Assembly: GCF_026626665.1 (NCBI RefSeq) | Contig: NZ_JAPNKE010000002.1 | Coordinates: 10,746,001 to 10,810,000 of the forward strand | Source of the DNA: Nannocystis pusilla | GTDB taxonomy: Bacteria > Myxococcota_A > Polyangia > Nannocystales > Nannocystaceae | Length of the DNA: 64,000 bases | Direction of reading: 5' to 3' | Shown: piece after piece, positions 1 through 9,053 of the stretch | Position numbering within the stretch: position 1 is the stretch's first letter | How the letters are laid out: every line of letters starts with the position of its first letter | Translations under genes and position numbers: made by a program | The notes under the pieces: model-generated | Told to the model about the DNA's origin: nothing | The model's database searches: none | What the model saw: only the letters and a program-made list of their open reading frames with translations

Positions 1-631
1 CGAACGACTGCTTGCCGAACATCGCCGGCCCGACGTTGGCGAGGAACGGCACGTGGGCCATCGCGCCGATCTGCGCGCAGCCGCGGAGCAGCTCGACGTC
101 CTCGGTGCCCGGGCCGAAGTCGTGGGTCGAGCACATCACCCCGTACGGCTTGCCGCCGAACACCCCGATCGCGTCCTTGTAGATCGTGCGATAGAGGCCG
201 GTCTGGGTCACCTCCGGGGCGTCGCGGAAGTCGGTCAGCAGGTCGTCCTTGGTCGCGTGCATCAGCTCGAGGCGGACGTTCTCGCGGAAGTCGATCGCGT
301 CGACCAGATACTTGACGCCGCGCCAGGCCGTCTCGAGCGCCTTGATCGCCGGGGCGTGGAGGAGCGCGTTGACCTGCGCGGTGAGGCGGCGGTCGATGTC
401 GGCGATCAGCGCGTCGATGCGGTCGCCGGCGACCTTCTTGTTGGTGGCCGCGTCGGGGTCGCGCAGCAGGCTGCCGAGCAGGTCGCTCAGGCCCTGGCGG
501 CTGGCCTTGCTGTCGGGGCTGAGCTTGCCCTCGTCGAGCAGCTCGGCCAGGAGCGAGCCGCCGCCTTCGAGCGGACTGCCCATCACGCCGCGCAGGAGAT
601 CGTTGTTGCGTTGCTTCTCCAGGTCTTCCAT
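1..631 (-). CDS. tssC: T6SS sheath large subunit TssC (VipB), partial
   Basis: N-terminal ~210 residues of TssC; the gene runs off the left edge. With TssB it forms the contractile sheath that drives the Hcp tube. Visible family signatures are a helical N-terminus (MEDLEKQRNNDLLRG), then ETAWRGVKYLVDAIDFREN, ELMHATKDDLLTDF, LYRTIYKDAIGVFGGKPYG and the block before AHVPFLANVGPAMFGKQSF. The start is the ATG at 631, 19 bp after the tssB stop, so it is the second gene of a tssB-tssC pair. A second TssC-like gene lies at 15.8-17.2 kb; this copy looks more canonical. Confidence 0.93.
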   Translation of the reverse strand, partial: MEDLEKQRNNDLLRGVMGSPLEGGGSLLAELLDEGKLSPDSKASRQGLSDLLGSLLRDPDAATNKKVAGDRIDALIADIDRRLTAQVNALLHAPAIKALETAWRGVKYLVDAIDFRENVRLELMHATKDDLLTDFRDAPEVTQTGLYRTIYKDAIGVFGGKPYGVMCSTHDFGPGTEDVELLRGCAQIGAMAHVPFLANVGPAMFGKQSF

Positions 632-650
632 GGTGCTGTCCTCCGCCGAA

Positions 651-1145
651 TCAGGGCTGGTCCTCGAGGCCGAGCTCGCGCATGAGCTGGGCGCGCTTGT
701 CCGGGTCCTTCAGGACGGCCTGGATCCGCTTCATGAAGGTCGGCACGTTGCCGAGCGGGTCCTTGAGCTGCTTGAGGGCGTCGCGGAGCTCCATCAGCTC
801 GCGCAGGCGGTCGACCTTGTGGGCGATGCCCTCGGGGCGGAAGTCGTTCAGGCCGTCGAATTGCAGCGAGAGGTTCAGCGGGCCCTGGTCGGGCGCGAGG
901 TGATTCTCGACCTCCACCGACGCCTGCAGCTTTTGCGCCTTCATGACCTCGGCGAAGTTCTCCTTATTGATGTCGATCGGCTTGCGCTCCTCGACCGGCC
1001 GCTCGTCGGGCGCGCCGGTGAAGTCGCCGAGCATCAAGATCCGCAGGGGTAGCTCGATATCCTCGGCGGCGTCGCCCAGCGCCGACTTGTAACGAATGTT
1101 GACGCGCTCTTTGGGAGCAGTGGACACTTCTCGGTCATTTACCAT
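651..1145 (-). CDS. tssB: T6SS sheath small subunit TssB (VipA)
   Basis: About 164 residues, the usual TssB length. Typical features are VNIRYKSALGDAAEDIELPL near the N-terminus, LPLRILMLGDFTG, the RKPIDINKENF segment, and a charged helical C-terminus (ELRDALKQLKDPLGNVPTFM) that contacts TssC. I start at the ATG at 1145 (MVNDREV) because the frame further upstream lacks conservation and the family begins close to this point. First gene of the tssB-tssC unit, divergent from hcp. Confidence 0.93.
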   Translation of the reverse strand: MVNDREVSTAPKERVNIRYKSALGDAAEDIELPLRILMLGDFTGAPDERPVEERKPIDINKENFAEVMKAQKLQASVEVENHLAPDQGPLNLSLQFDGLNDFRPEGIAHKVDRLRELMELRDALKQLKDPLGNVPTFMKRIQAVLKDPDKRAQLMRELGLEDQP

Positions 1146-1456
1146 CACGAGATGTTTATCCGGCGACGGCGAGGTCGTCCAGAGAAAATGCATCGAGGTA
1201 GTTCGTGGGGAGAATGGGACGCGGAAGATGCGATTGGAATTTTGGTGATTCAGACTACAGAGATGACCGTCGATGCGGTGAGTGGGCGGGGCTCGGCGGT
1301 GAAAAACCGAACGAGAACAACGCCGTATTCGCTTGAATGCAGTCCAGCTCACCAAAGCTGCAAAGGGCCTGGGCGGCCCTCCTGTCGTGGTTTTCGCGTG
1401 GTTTTGCGTGCAGAAAGGTCTGGCGGGTCGCGCTCGCGCTCTGCTATGATGGCGGC
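1146..1456. promoter_or_regulatory. Divergent intergenic region between tssB and hcp
   Basis: 311 bp without a convincing gene, between two start codons facing away from each other, so it must carry promoters for tssBC and for the hcp operon. It is more AT-rich than the neighbours around 1190-1340. I could not assign a -35/-10 pair or a sigma-54 element with confidence. A TATGAT at 1445-1450 lies too close to the hcp ATG to be an ordinary promoter box. Confidence 0.5.
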
Positions 1457-1951
1457 ATGGCTGAAACAGTGCACCTGTACCTCAAGTCGAATGGGCAAGA
1501 TATCCCGGGCGAGAGCTCGCAGTTCGACCTCGGGCGTGAAAACTCGATCGAATGCCTGGTGTTCAAGGACAACGTCCGGACCGCGCGCGAGCTCGGGAGC
1601 CGGGCGGCGGTCGGGCGCCGGGTCCACGAGCCGGTGGAGATCGTCAAGCGGATCGACAAGAGCTCGCCGCTGCTGGCCAAGGCGCTGTGCCGCAACGAGA
1701 AGATCGACGCGGAGTTCAAGTTCTTCCGCCCGAGCCCCAAGGGCGACGGCACCACCGAGCAGTTCTTCACGGTGAAGATCGAGAACGCCCGCGTCGACTG
1801 CATCGAGCGCCACTCCCCGAACGCGATCGATCCGGCGGAGTCCAAGGCGCCGCCGCTCGAGACGATCCGCTTCGTCTATCACACGATCCGCTGGATCTAC
1901 GTGCCCACCGGCGCCGAGTTCGAGGACAGCTGGAGCCGCTCGGACGGCTGA
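1457..1951 (+). CDS. hcp: T6SS tube protein Hcp (TssD)
   Basis: 164 residues, intact. Hcp hexamers stack into the inner tube and carry effectors. The sequence opens MAETVHLYLKSNGQDIPGES and shows the Hcp hallmarks: a VHEPVEIVKRIDKSSP strand near residue 55, LCRNEKIDAEFKFFRPSP, and a C-terminal strand pattern ending LETIRFVYHTIRWIYVPTG. The start is the ATG at 1457, which fits the family N-terminus. First gene of the plus-strand operon hcp-clpV-vgrG1-TPR-PAAR-rhs1. Confidence 0.95.
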   Translation: MAETVHLYLKSNGQDIPGESSQFDLGRENSIECLVFKDNVRTARELGSRAAVGRRVHEPVEIVKRIDKSSPLLAKALCRNEKIDAEFKFFRPSPKGDGTTEQFFTVKIENARVDCIERHSPNAIDPAESKAPPLETIRFVYHTIRWIYVPTGAEFEDSWSRSDG

Positions 1952-2040
1952 GCCGCGGCGCCCGGCGCTGTCTTTATGATGTCCCGGGCGCGGCCTGCGT
2001 CGCGCCCGCGGTTTAGATCCTTTTGGTGGGCTCCCCCCGC

Positions 2041-4637
2041 ATGCGCATCGAACCCAAAGCCATCGTCCGTCGCCTCAATACGACCTGCACGGCGCTGCTC
2101 GAAGCGGCCGTCGGTCACGCCGCCGGCAGCAGGTACTACGAGATCGTGCCGGAGCACCTGCTGCTGGCGATCCTCGGCGCCGACGACACCGACGCGCGGG
2201 CCCTCCTGCTCCACGCCGGGCAGGACGTCGCGCGGCTGCGGGGGCGCGTGCAGCGGGTGCTCGAGCAGATGCGCACCGGCAACGCCGGCCGGCCGGTGTT
2301 CGCCGAGAGCCTGTTCCAGTGGCTCGAGGACGCGTGGGTGCTGGCGTCGCTGCAATACGGGGCGCACGAGCTGCGCACCGGGCACCTGCTCTTGATGTAC
2401 GCCAGCCGGGCGCACCGCTACTCGGCCGAGGTTCATCCGGAGCTGGCGGCGCTGGCGATCGAGGCGCTGCGGCGCGAGTTCGAGGCGATCACCGCGGGGA
2501 CGAAGGAGGCGGCGCTGGCGACCCCGCCGGCGGGCCAGGCGGGCGGCGCCGACGCTCCGACCGCGGCCGCGGCCCAGGGCGAGCAGGCGCTGCTCCGGTT
2601 CACGACGTCGCACACCGAGAAGGCGCGGCAGGGCAAGATCGACCCGATCTTCGGGCGCCACGCGGAGATCCGCCAGCTCGCGGAGATCCTGGCGCGGCGG
2701 CGCAAGAACAACCCGATCATCGTCGGCGAGCCGGGCGTCGGCAAGACGGCGCTGGTCGAGGGGTTGGCGCGGGCGATCGTCGAGGGCGACGTGCCGCAGC
2801 CGCTCCGCGGGGTCAAGCTGCTCGAGCTCGACATGGGGCTCCTGCAGGCCGGGGCCGGGGTGCGCGGCGAGTTCGAGAAGCGGCTCAAGGCGGTGATCGA
2901 GGAGGTCAAGGCGTCGACGCGGCCGATCGTGCTGTTCATCGACGAGGCGCACACGATCGTCGGCAAGGAGAACGACGCGGCCAACCTGCTCAAGCCGGCG
3001 CTGGCCCGCGGCGAGCTGCGGACGATCGCGGCCACGACCTGGTCGGAGTACAAGAAGTACTTCGAAAGGACGCGGCGTTCGCCCGCCGGTTCCAGCCGGT
3101 CAAGGTCGACGAGCCGTCCGAGGAGCAGGCGCTGGTGATGCTCCGCGGGCTGCGGGCGACCTACGAGGCCACGCACAAGGTGACGATCCGCGACGAGGCG
3201 CTGGTCGCCGCGGTCAAGCTGTCGCACCGCTACATCGCCGGGCGGCAATTGCCGGACAAGGCGGTCGACCTGCTCGACACCGCGGCGACGCGGGTGCGCA
3301 TCGAGCACGACGCGAAGCCCGAGGCGATCGTGGCCCACGAGGAGCGGCTGGCGGCGCTGGGCCGCGAGCTCGAGCTGCGCAAACGGGAGCACGAGGAGGG
3401 CGCGGCGATCGACGGGGACGCGCAGGCGGAGGTGGAGGGCCGGCACGCGGGGGTCCAGGACGCGCTGGCGACGCTGCGCGGGCGCTGGGAGGCGGAGCGA
3501 GCGGCGCTCGCCGAGGTCGAGGCGGCGCGCGAGCGGCTGCGCCAGGGCGAGGCCGGCGAGGAGGCGCGCACGGCCAAGCGGGCGGCGGACGAGCGGTTCC
3601 AGGCGATCGGCGGCGAGGACCGCCTGATCCACGCGGAGGTCGACGCGGACGCGGTGGCGCGCGTGGTCGAGACGTGGACGGGGATCCCCGCCGGCAAGAT
3701 GCGCAGCGATACGCTCGGCGCGCTGCTGTCGCTGCAGGACCGGCTCGGCGAGCGCGTGCGCGGGCAGGCCAGCGCGGTGCGCGTGGTGGCCGAGACGCTG
3801 CGCATCGCGGCCGCGGGGATCCACAACCCGAGCACGCCGCTCGGGGTGCTGCTGTTCGTCGGGCCGAGCGGGGTCGGCAAGACCGAGACGGCCACGGCCC
3901 TCGCCGATCTGCTGTACGGCGGCGAGCGCTTCATGACTGCGATCGCGATGTCGGAGTTCCAGGAGAAGCACTCGGTGTCGCGGCTGATCGGCTCGCCGCC
4001 CGGATACGTCGGCTACGGCGAGGGCGGCGTGCTGACCGAGGCGGTGCGACAGCGGCCGTACTCGGTGGTGCTGCTCGACGAGTGCGAGAAGGCCGACCTC
4101 GAGGTGATGAACCTGTTTTATCAGGTGTTCGACAAGGGCACGCTGTCCGACGGCGAAGGTCGCGTCGTCGACTTCAAGAACACGGTGGTGATCCTGACGA
4201 GCAACCTGGCTTCGAAGCTGGTGATGCAGCGGGCGAGCCAGCCGGGGTGTACTGCCGAGGCGATCGCGGAGGCCATCCGGCCGGCGCTCAGCCGCCACTT
4301 CAAGCCGGCACTTCTGGCGCGCATGACGATCGTGCCGTTCTTGCCGCTGCCGCCCGAGGTGCTGCGCGAGATCACCGAGCTCAAGCTGGGGGCGTTGAAG
4401 CGGCGGCTGTGGGACAGCCACAAGATCGAGGCGAGGTTCGCGTCCGAGATGGTCGACGACCTGGCGCAGCGCTGCACCGAGTCGGAGGCGGGGGCGCGCA
4501 ACGTCGAGGCGATCTTGCGCAGCTCGTTGATGCCGACGCTGAGCCAGAAGCTGCTCGAGGCGTTCGCGGCCGGCCAGGCGGTGCGCGAGGCGGTGGTCGG
4601 GCTCGGCGGCGAGGGGTGGCAGATCGAGCTTCGATAG
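2041..4637 (+). CDS. clpV: T6SS sheath-recycling AAA+ ATPase ClpV (TssH), frame interrupted once
   Basis: Hexameric unfoldase that disassembles contracted TssB/TssC sheaths. Starting from the ATG at 2041 there is an N-terminal Clp repeat domain (about residues 1-150), a first ATPase with Walker A GEPGVGKT (~residue 229) and Walker B LFIDEAHT (~298), a coiled middle segment rich in Glu/Arg/Ala (~430-530), a second ATPase with Walker A GPSGVGKT (~608) and LLDECEKA (~678), then a ClpB-type C-domain. The frame breaks at 3065-3068: TTCGAAAGGAC reads correctly as FEKD only if one A or G is added. Everything after it aligns with the ClpV family, so I see a probable one-base deletion in a homopolymer rather than a dead gene. 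Confidence 0.93.
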
Positions 4638-4643
4638 GAGCGG

Positions 4644-6964
4644 ATGTCGATGAACGTGATGTCGCAGTCGCAGCGGCGCTGCTCGGGAATCGAGCGTCCT
4701 TCTCGATCGCCATCGAGGGTGTCCCGCCAGGGATCGGTGTGGTCCGCTTCAGCGGGCAGGAGGGCCTGTCGACGCTCTACGAGTTCCAGGTCGAGATCGC
4801 GGCCGGGGACCTCGAGCTGTCGTCGGTGGTCGGCAAGGCCGCGACTCTCCGGATCGAAGGGAGCGCGGGGGCGCGGCAGGTCCACGGCGAGGTCGCCAGC
4901 ATCGAGTACGTCGGCGAGTCGCGGCGCTATCAGTTGTACGAGCTGACCCTCGTGCCGCGCGCGTGGAAGCTGCTCCACCGCCATAATTGCCGCGTCTTCC
5001 AGCACAAGAGCACGCCCGAGATCGTCGCCGAGGTGCTGCGCCAGGCCGGTCTGTCGCGCGATGATTTTCGCTTCGCGCTGGTCGCCGGCTACGCCCCGCG
5101 GAACTACTGCGTGCAGTACCGCGAGAGCGACCTGGCGTTCGTCAGCCGTCTGCTCGAGGAGGACGGGATCTTCTACGCCTTCGAGCACGGCGAGGCGCGG
5201 GCGACGATGGTGTTCGGCGACGACGGCGGGGCGCAAGCGGCGATCTCCGGCGATCCGGTGGTGTGGTTCAATCCCGGCGGCGAGCTGCGCGACCGGGAGC
5301 ACGTGGACGCCCTGCGGGTCGTCGAGAGCGTGCGGCCCGGCAAGGTGTCGCTGCGCGACTTCAACTTCCACAAGCCGGAGCAGGCGATGGACGTCGACGC
5401 GAGCGCGAAGCGAGACGTCGACCTCGAGGTCTACGACTACCCGGGAGAGTTCCAGGAGCCGAGCGCGGGCGGGCCGCACCAGGGCAAGTCGCTGGCGAAG
5501 ATCCGCCTCGAGGCGCTGCAGGTGGGGCGTCGACAGGCGGCGGGGACGAGCGACTGTATGCGGCTGGTGCCGGGCCACAGCTTCGTCCTGCAAGGGCACC
5601 GGCGCATCGAGCTGAACCAGGAGCTGCTGCTCACGCAGGTCTCGCACCAGGGCAATCAGCCGCAGGTCCTCGACGAGGACGCGGCGCAGGGCTCGTTCTC
5701 CTACGGCAACCAGTTCACGTGCATCGACAAGAAGACGCCGTGGCGGCCGCCGCGGCGCACGCCGCGACCGGTCGTGCGGGGCGTGCAGTCGGCGACGGTC
5801 GTCGGGCCCGGCGCCGAGGAGGTGTTCACCGACGCCCAGGGGCGCGTGCTGGTCCAATTCCACTGGGACCGCGAGGGCCAGCACGACGAGAACTCGTCGT
5901 GCTGGGTCCGCGTGTCGCAGGCCTGGGCCGGGCTCGGCTGGGGCGCGATGTTCATCCCGCGCGTGGGCCACGAGGTGCTGGTCGACTTCATCGAGGGCGA
6001 CCCCGACCGCCCCATCATCACCGGGCGCGTGTACCACGCCAACAACTCGACGCCGTATCCGCTGCCGGACGAGAAGACGAAGAGCACCATCAAGTCGGAG
6101 AGCTCGCCGGGGGGCGGCGGCTTCAACGAGCTCCGCTTCGAGGACCGCAAGGGCGGGGAGGAGGTGTTCCTCCACGCGCAGCGCGACCTCAACGAGGTGG
6201 TGCTCAACGACAACAGTCGCAACGTGACGGCCGACCAGACGTTCACGGTCGGCGGCAACCAGAGCTTCACGATCACCGGGAACCGCAGCGTGTCGGTGAC
6301 GGAGGGCGACGAGTCGCTCACGGTCGTCGCCGGCAAGAGCACGACGACGGTGAAGATGGACCGCAGCGTGACGGTGCAGTCGGGGAACAGCTCGCTGACG
6401 GTGCAGTCGGGGAACAACTCGCTGACGGTGCAGTCCGGCACGCACTCGGAGACCGTCCAGAAGTCGATCTCGTCGACGTCGAAGACGGCCAGCATCAGCT
6501 TGACCGCGCAGACGTCGGTCAACATCAAGGCGAAGACGGCGGCGCTGGTGGCGACGGCCAAGAGCGCGGTGATCCTCCGCTCGCAGACGTCGGTGATGCT
6601 GCTCAAGGCGCTCCAGTCCGTGATCGTGAAGTCGGTGACGGCGAAGCTCGGGCTCTCGGGCAAGGCCGAGGTGTCGCTGGAGTCGACGAGCTCGACGCTG
6701 ATGTTGAAGAGCAAGGGGAAGGCGACGCTGGAGTCGAAGGACTCGGTGGACATCGCGGCCCCGAACGCGGTCGCCGTCGCTGCGAAGGCGGTCGAGGTCC
6801 GCGGAAAGACGATCAAGCTCGTGGCCGCGGACGAGATCTCGCTGCAAGTAGGGGCGAGCGCGATCACGATCAAGGGTGACGGGGTCACGGTATCGGGCCC
6901 CAAGATCAACAGCACTGCGATCGGGGTCCACGAGATCTCGGGCGCGCTGATCAAGATCAACTGA
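4644..6964 (+). CDS. vgrG: T6SS spike protein VgrG (TssI), copy 1
   Basis: Trimeric needle tip. The gp27-like part is clear (VRFSGQEGLSTLYEFQVEIA, LLHRHNCRVFQHKSTPEIV, APRNYCVQYRESDLAFVSRL, LLEEDGIFYAFEHGE), followed by the OB-fold and gp5 region (RVLVQFHWDREG, SCWVRVSQAWAGLGWGAMF, GHEVLVDFIEGDPDRPIITG). The C-terminal 250 residues are a beta-helical spike with short repeats, including three back-to-back LTVQSGN-type units near 6370-6450. The ATG at 4644 is in a different frame from the body, which has no usable start after the clpV stop, so a small indel near 4690 or a non-ATG start is needed. It lies 6 bp after clpV and just before a TPR protein, a PAAR protein and Rhs1. Confidence 0.92.
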
Positions 6965-6972
6965 GGGCATGG

Positions 6973-8163
6973 ATGCGCGCGCTCCGTCAGCTCGAGCGAC
7001 AACTCGTCGACTTCATCGCCGGGCACGAGCATGGGCTCTGCGTGCTGGACGGTGAGCCGGCGCAGCTCCCGTGGGTGTACGCAGCGTTGCAGCGGCTCGA
7101 CGCGACCTCTTCGGACGTGTTCTTGCCGTTCCCGCACGCGTTCGCGTCGAGCGACGCCTACGCCGGTACGATCGCCGAGGGGCTCCTCGCCACCGCGCGC
7201 GAGGTGGCCGGTGACGCGCAGCTCGAGCTGCCGCGAGCGTGCATCGATCCGCGACGAACCGCGGTGGAGCGAGTGCGGGCGGCCCTCGAGTTCGGACGCG
7301 CCCAAATGTTGGCTCCTGGGGCAGGTTCCCCGCGTCTGGTGGTGGTGCTCGTGCCCCTGACGGTCGAGGACGAGGATGCGGCGGCCGCGTTCGTGAGAGG
7401 CCTGGTGACGGCTCCGGCGGGCTGGCCGCCGTGGTTTCACCGCATGCGGATCTTCCTCCACGCCCGGCGATGTTCGTTCGCAGAGCTGCCTCGGTTCGTG
7501 GGCAGCATGGCGGTGGACCTGTCGCCGGCGGCGCTGCAGGCGAGCGTCGTCGAGGAGGCGCAGGACCCGGATGCACCGCCGCAGCGGCGCGCGGAGGCGC
7601 TGCTCCAGGCGGCGGCGCTCGACGCCGTGAGCGGGCGCCACGAGGCAGCCGTGGTCGGGTATCGCCAGGTTCACGCGTGGGCGGACCACGCGAAGAGCCC
7701 GGTGCTGGCCGCGCTGGCGCTGCACGGCATCGGTGACGTCGCATATGCGCGAAGAGACATGCTCGAGGCGCTCGCCTGGTACGAGCGCGCGCTGGTTCCG
7801 GCGAGCTCGACCGGGGCAGCGCTGGTGATGCTCATCGTCACGCAGAGCCTGGCTCGGCTGTATTTCGAGCTCGACCGGCGGGCCGACGCGGAGACGTTCT
7901 ACGACGGTGCACAGCGGCTGGCGATGGTGGTGCCCGACGCGACCAGTCACGCGCAGGCGCTGCAGTGGCGCGGGCGCCTGCAGGAGCTCCGCGGGGCCGT
8001 CGATGACGCGGCGACCAGCTATCTGGCGGCCGCCCGGGTGGCGCGAGAGCACGAACATTCGGCGCTGCTGGACGAGCTGCGGCCGCGCCTGCACGCGAGC
8101 GTGCTGCGGGTCTCGGAGCCGCTGCGGCGGGAGCTCGCGGCGTTCCTCGGAGGTGGGCAATGA
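6973..8163 (+). CDS. TPR-containing protein, T6SS effector-module adaptor candidate
   Basis: 396 residues, intact, family not recognised. The N-terminal ~200 residues have an alternating hydrophobic pattern (SPRLVVVLVPLTVEDEDAA). The C-terminal half is helical with TPR-like repeats (ALLQAAALDAVSGRHEAAVV; LALHGIGDVAYARRDMLEAL; SLARLYFELDRRADAETFYD; LQWRGRLQELRGAVDDAATS). No signal peptide or membrane segment, so probably cytoplasmic. It starts 9 bp after vgrG1, and its TGA overlaps the ATG of the PAAR gene. By position (VgrG, this gene, PAAR, Rhs) I infer a role in loading the Rhs effector onto the spike, like other T6SS adaptors, but no adaptor domain such as DUF4123 or DUF2169 is visible. 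Confidence 0.7.
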   Translation: MRALRQLERQLVDFIAGHEHGLCVLDGEPAQLPWVYAALQRLDATSSDVFLPFPHAFASSDAYAGTIAEGLLATAREVAGDAQLELPRACIDPRRTAVERVRAALEFGRAQMLAPGAGSPRLVVVLVPLTVEDEDAAAAFVRGLVTAPAGWPPWFHRMRIFLHARRCSFAELPRFVGSMAVDLSPAALQASVVEEAQDPDAPPQRRAEALLQAAALDAVSGRHEAAVVGYRQVHAWADHAKSPVLAALALHGIGDVAYARRDMLEALAWYERALVPASSTGAALVMLIVTQSLARLYFELDRRADAETFYDGAQRLAMVVPDATSHAQALQWRGRLQELRGAVDDAATSYLAAARVAREHEHSALLDELRPRLHASVLRVSEPLRRELAAFLGGGQ

Positions 8164-9050
8164 GCACGGTGGCGGTATTGGCGACGCCGCGAGAGCAACC
8201 GCCGCCCCAGCCCGCCAATCCGGCGCGGACGCTGCAGGAGGGGATCGGGAAGGCGATGGGGATGGTCAACGCGCCGGTGGACATGTTCAACGAGGGGTTC
8301 GCCAAGGCGACGGCGGGGTTGGCGAAGGTGTGGCCGTCGTTCCCGGCGGCGACTGTCGGCTCGCTCGCGGTGGGATTGCCGCACGCACACTTGCCATTGC
8401 CGATGGTGGTGCTGCCCGTGATCGGCGCCACGCTGATGGGCTGTTGCGTGTCGGTGTTGATCAACGGGCTGCCTGCCGCGCGGGTCGGCGACATCGGTCT
8501 GAACCCGACCTGCCTCGGGTTGCCGTTGCCGGGCTTCGAGATCTTCACCGGCTCGTCCAAGGTGTTCATCGGCGGGGCGCGAGCAGCCCGCATGTTCGAC
8601 ATCACGAAGCACTGCTGGCCGCCGCCGCCGAAGTGGAAGGCGGGTGCGGCGATGGCCAAGGTCGTGCGGGGGGCGAACGCGGCGATGATGGGCATGATGG
8701 TGGCGGGGATGGGCGCGCAGGTGGCCGGCGTCGTTGCCGACAGCGTCGATTCGGCCGACGCGACGGACCCGGCGGTCGCGGAGGGGTTCGCCCTCTCCGC
8801 GCAGATGGGCGCTGCGCAGCTTGCGATGGACGCCGCGGCGATGGCGATGGGCATGCTGATGGGGAAGCCGCCCTGCATCGGCTCACCGACCGGCGCGATC
8901 CTGCTGGGCGCGCCGAACGTGGTCATCGGCGGCTTTCCGGTGCCGAGCGGGATGGCGGCGTTACAGCGCAAGCTGGCCGGCGCCGAGCTGCCGCCGAAGA
9001 AGCGCGGCAAGCTCGAAGAGAACCAGCAGGGCAACAAGACTTGCAGGTAG
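8160..9050 (+). CDS. PAAR-domain spike-tip protein
   Basis: 296 residues, intact; the ATG overlaps the upstream TGA (ATGA). PAAR proteins sharpen the VgrG tip and carry effectors. The PAAR-type core spans about residues 85-160: VLINGLPAARVGDIGLNPTC, PGFEIFTGSSKVFIGGARAA, ARMFDITKHC. A second, shorter glycine-rich unit (IGSPTGAILLGAPNVVIGG) lies near the C-terminus. Between them is an Ala/Met-rich segment that could form membrane-active helices. The downstream Rhs protein lacks its own PAAR, so this gene probably supplies it in trans. A frame-neutral spacer of 3 bp separates it from rhs1. Confidence 0.85.
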   Translation: MSTVAVLATPREQPPPQPANPARTLQEGIGKAMGMVNAPVDMFNEGFAKATAGLAKVWPSFPAATVGSLAVGLPHAHLPLPMVVLPVIGATLMGCCVSVLINGLPAARVGDIGLNPTCLGLPLPGFEIFTGSSKVFIGGARAARMFDITKHCWPPPPKWKAGAAMAKVVRGANAAMMGMMVAGMGAQVAGVVADSVDSADATDPAVAEGFALSAQMGAAQLAMDAAAMAMGMLMGKPPCIGSPTGAILLGAPNVVIGGFPVPSGMAALQRKLAGAELPPKKRGKLEENQQGNKTCR

Positions 9051-9053
9051 GCG

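Noticed and set aside
1440..1456. TATGAT as the hcp -10 box
   Set aside because: It lies 6 bp before the ATG with no matching -35 hexamer and no room for a leader.
3060..3070. Programmed ribosomal frameshifting in clpV
   Set aside because: A single A-run is present, but the same kind of break recurs in many unrelated genes with different sequences, so an assembly error is simpler.
4121..6970. Very long open frames antisense to vgrG1, and similarly antisense to tssM and TssF
   Set aside because: They are Arg/Leu/Pro-rich shadows produced by high GC at third codon positions, with no family signatures; the opposite strand encodes clear T6SS proteins.
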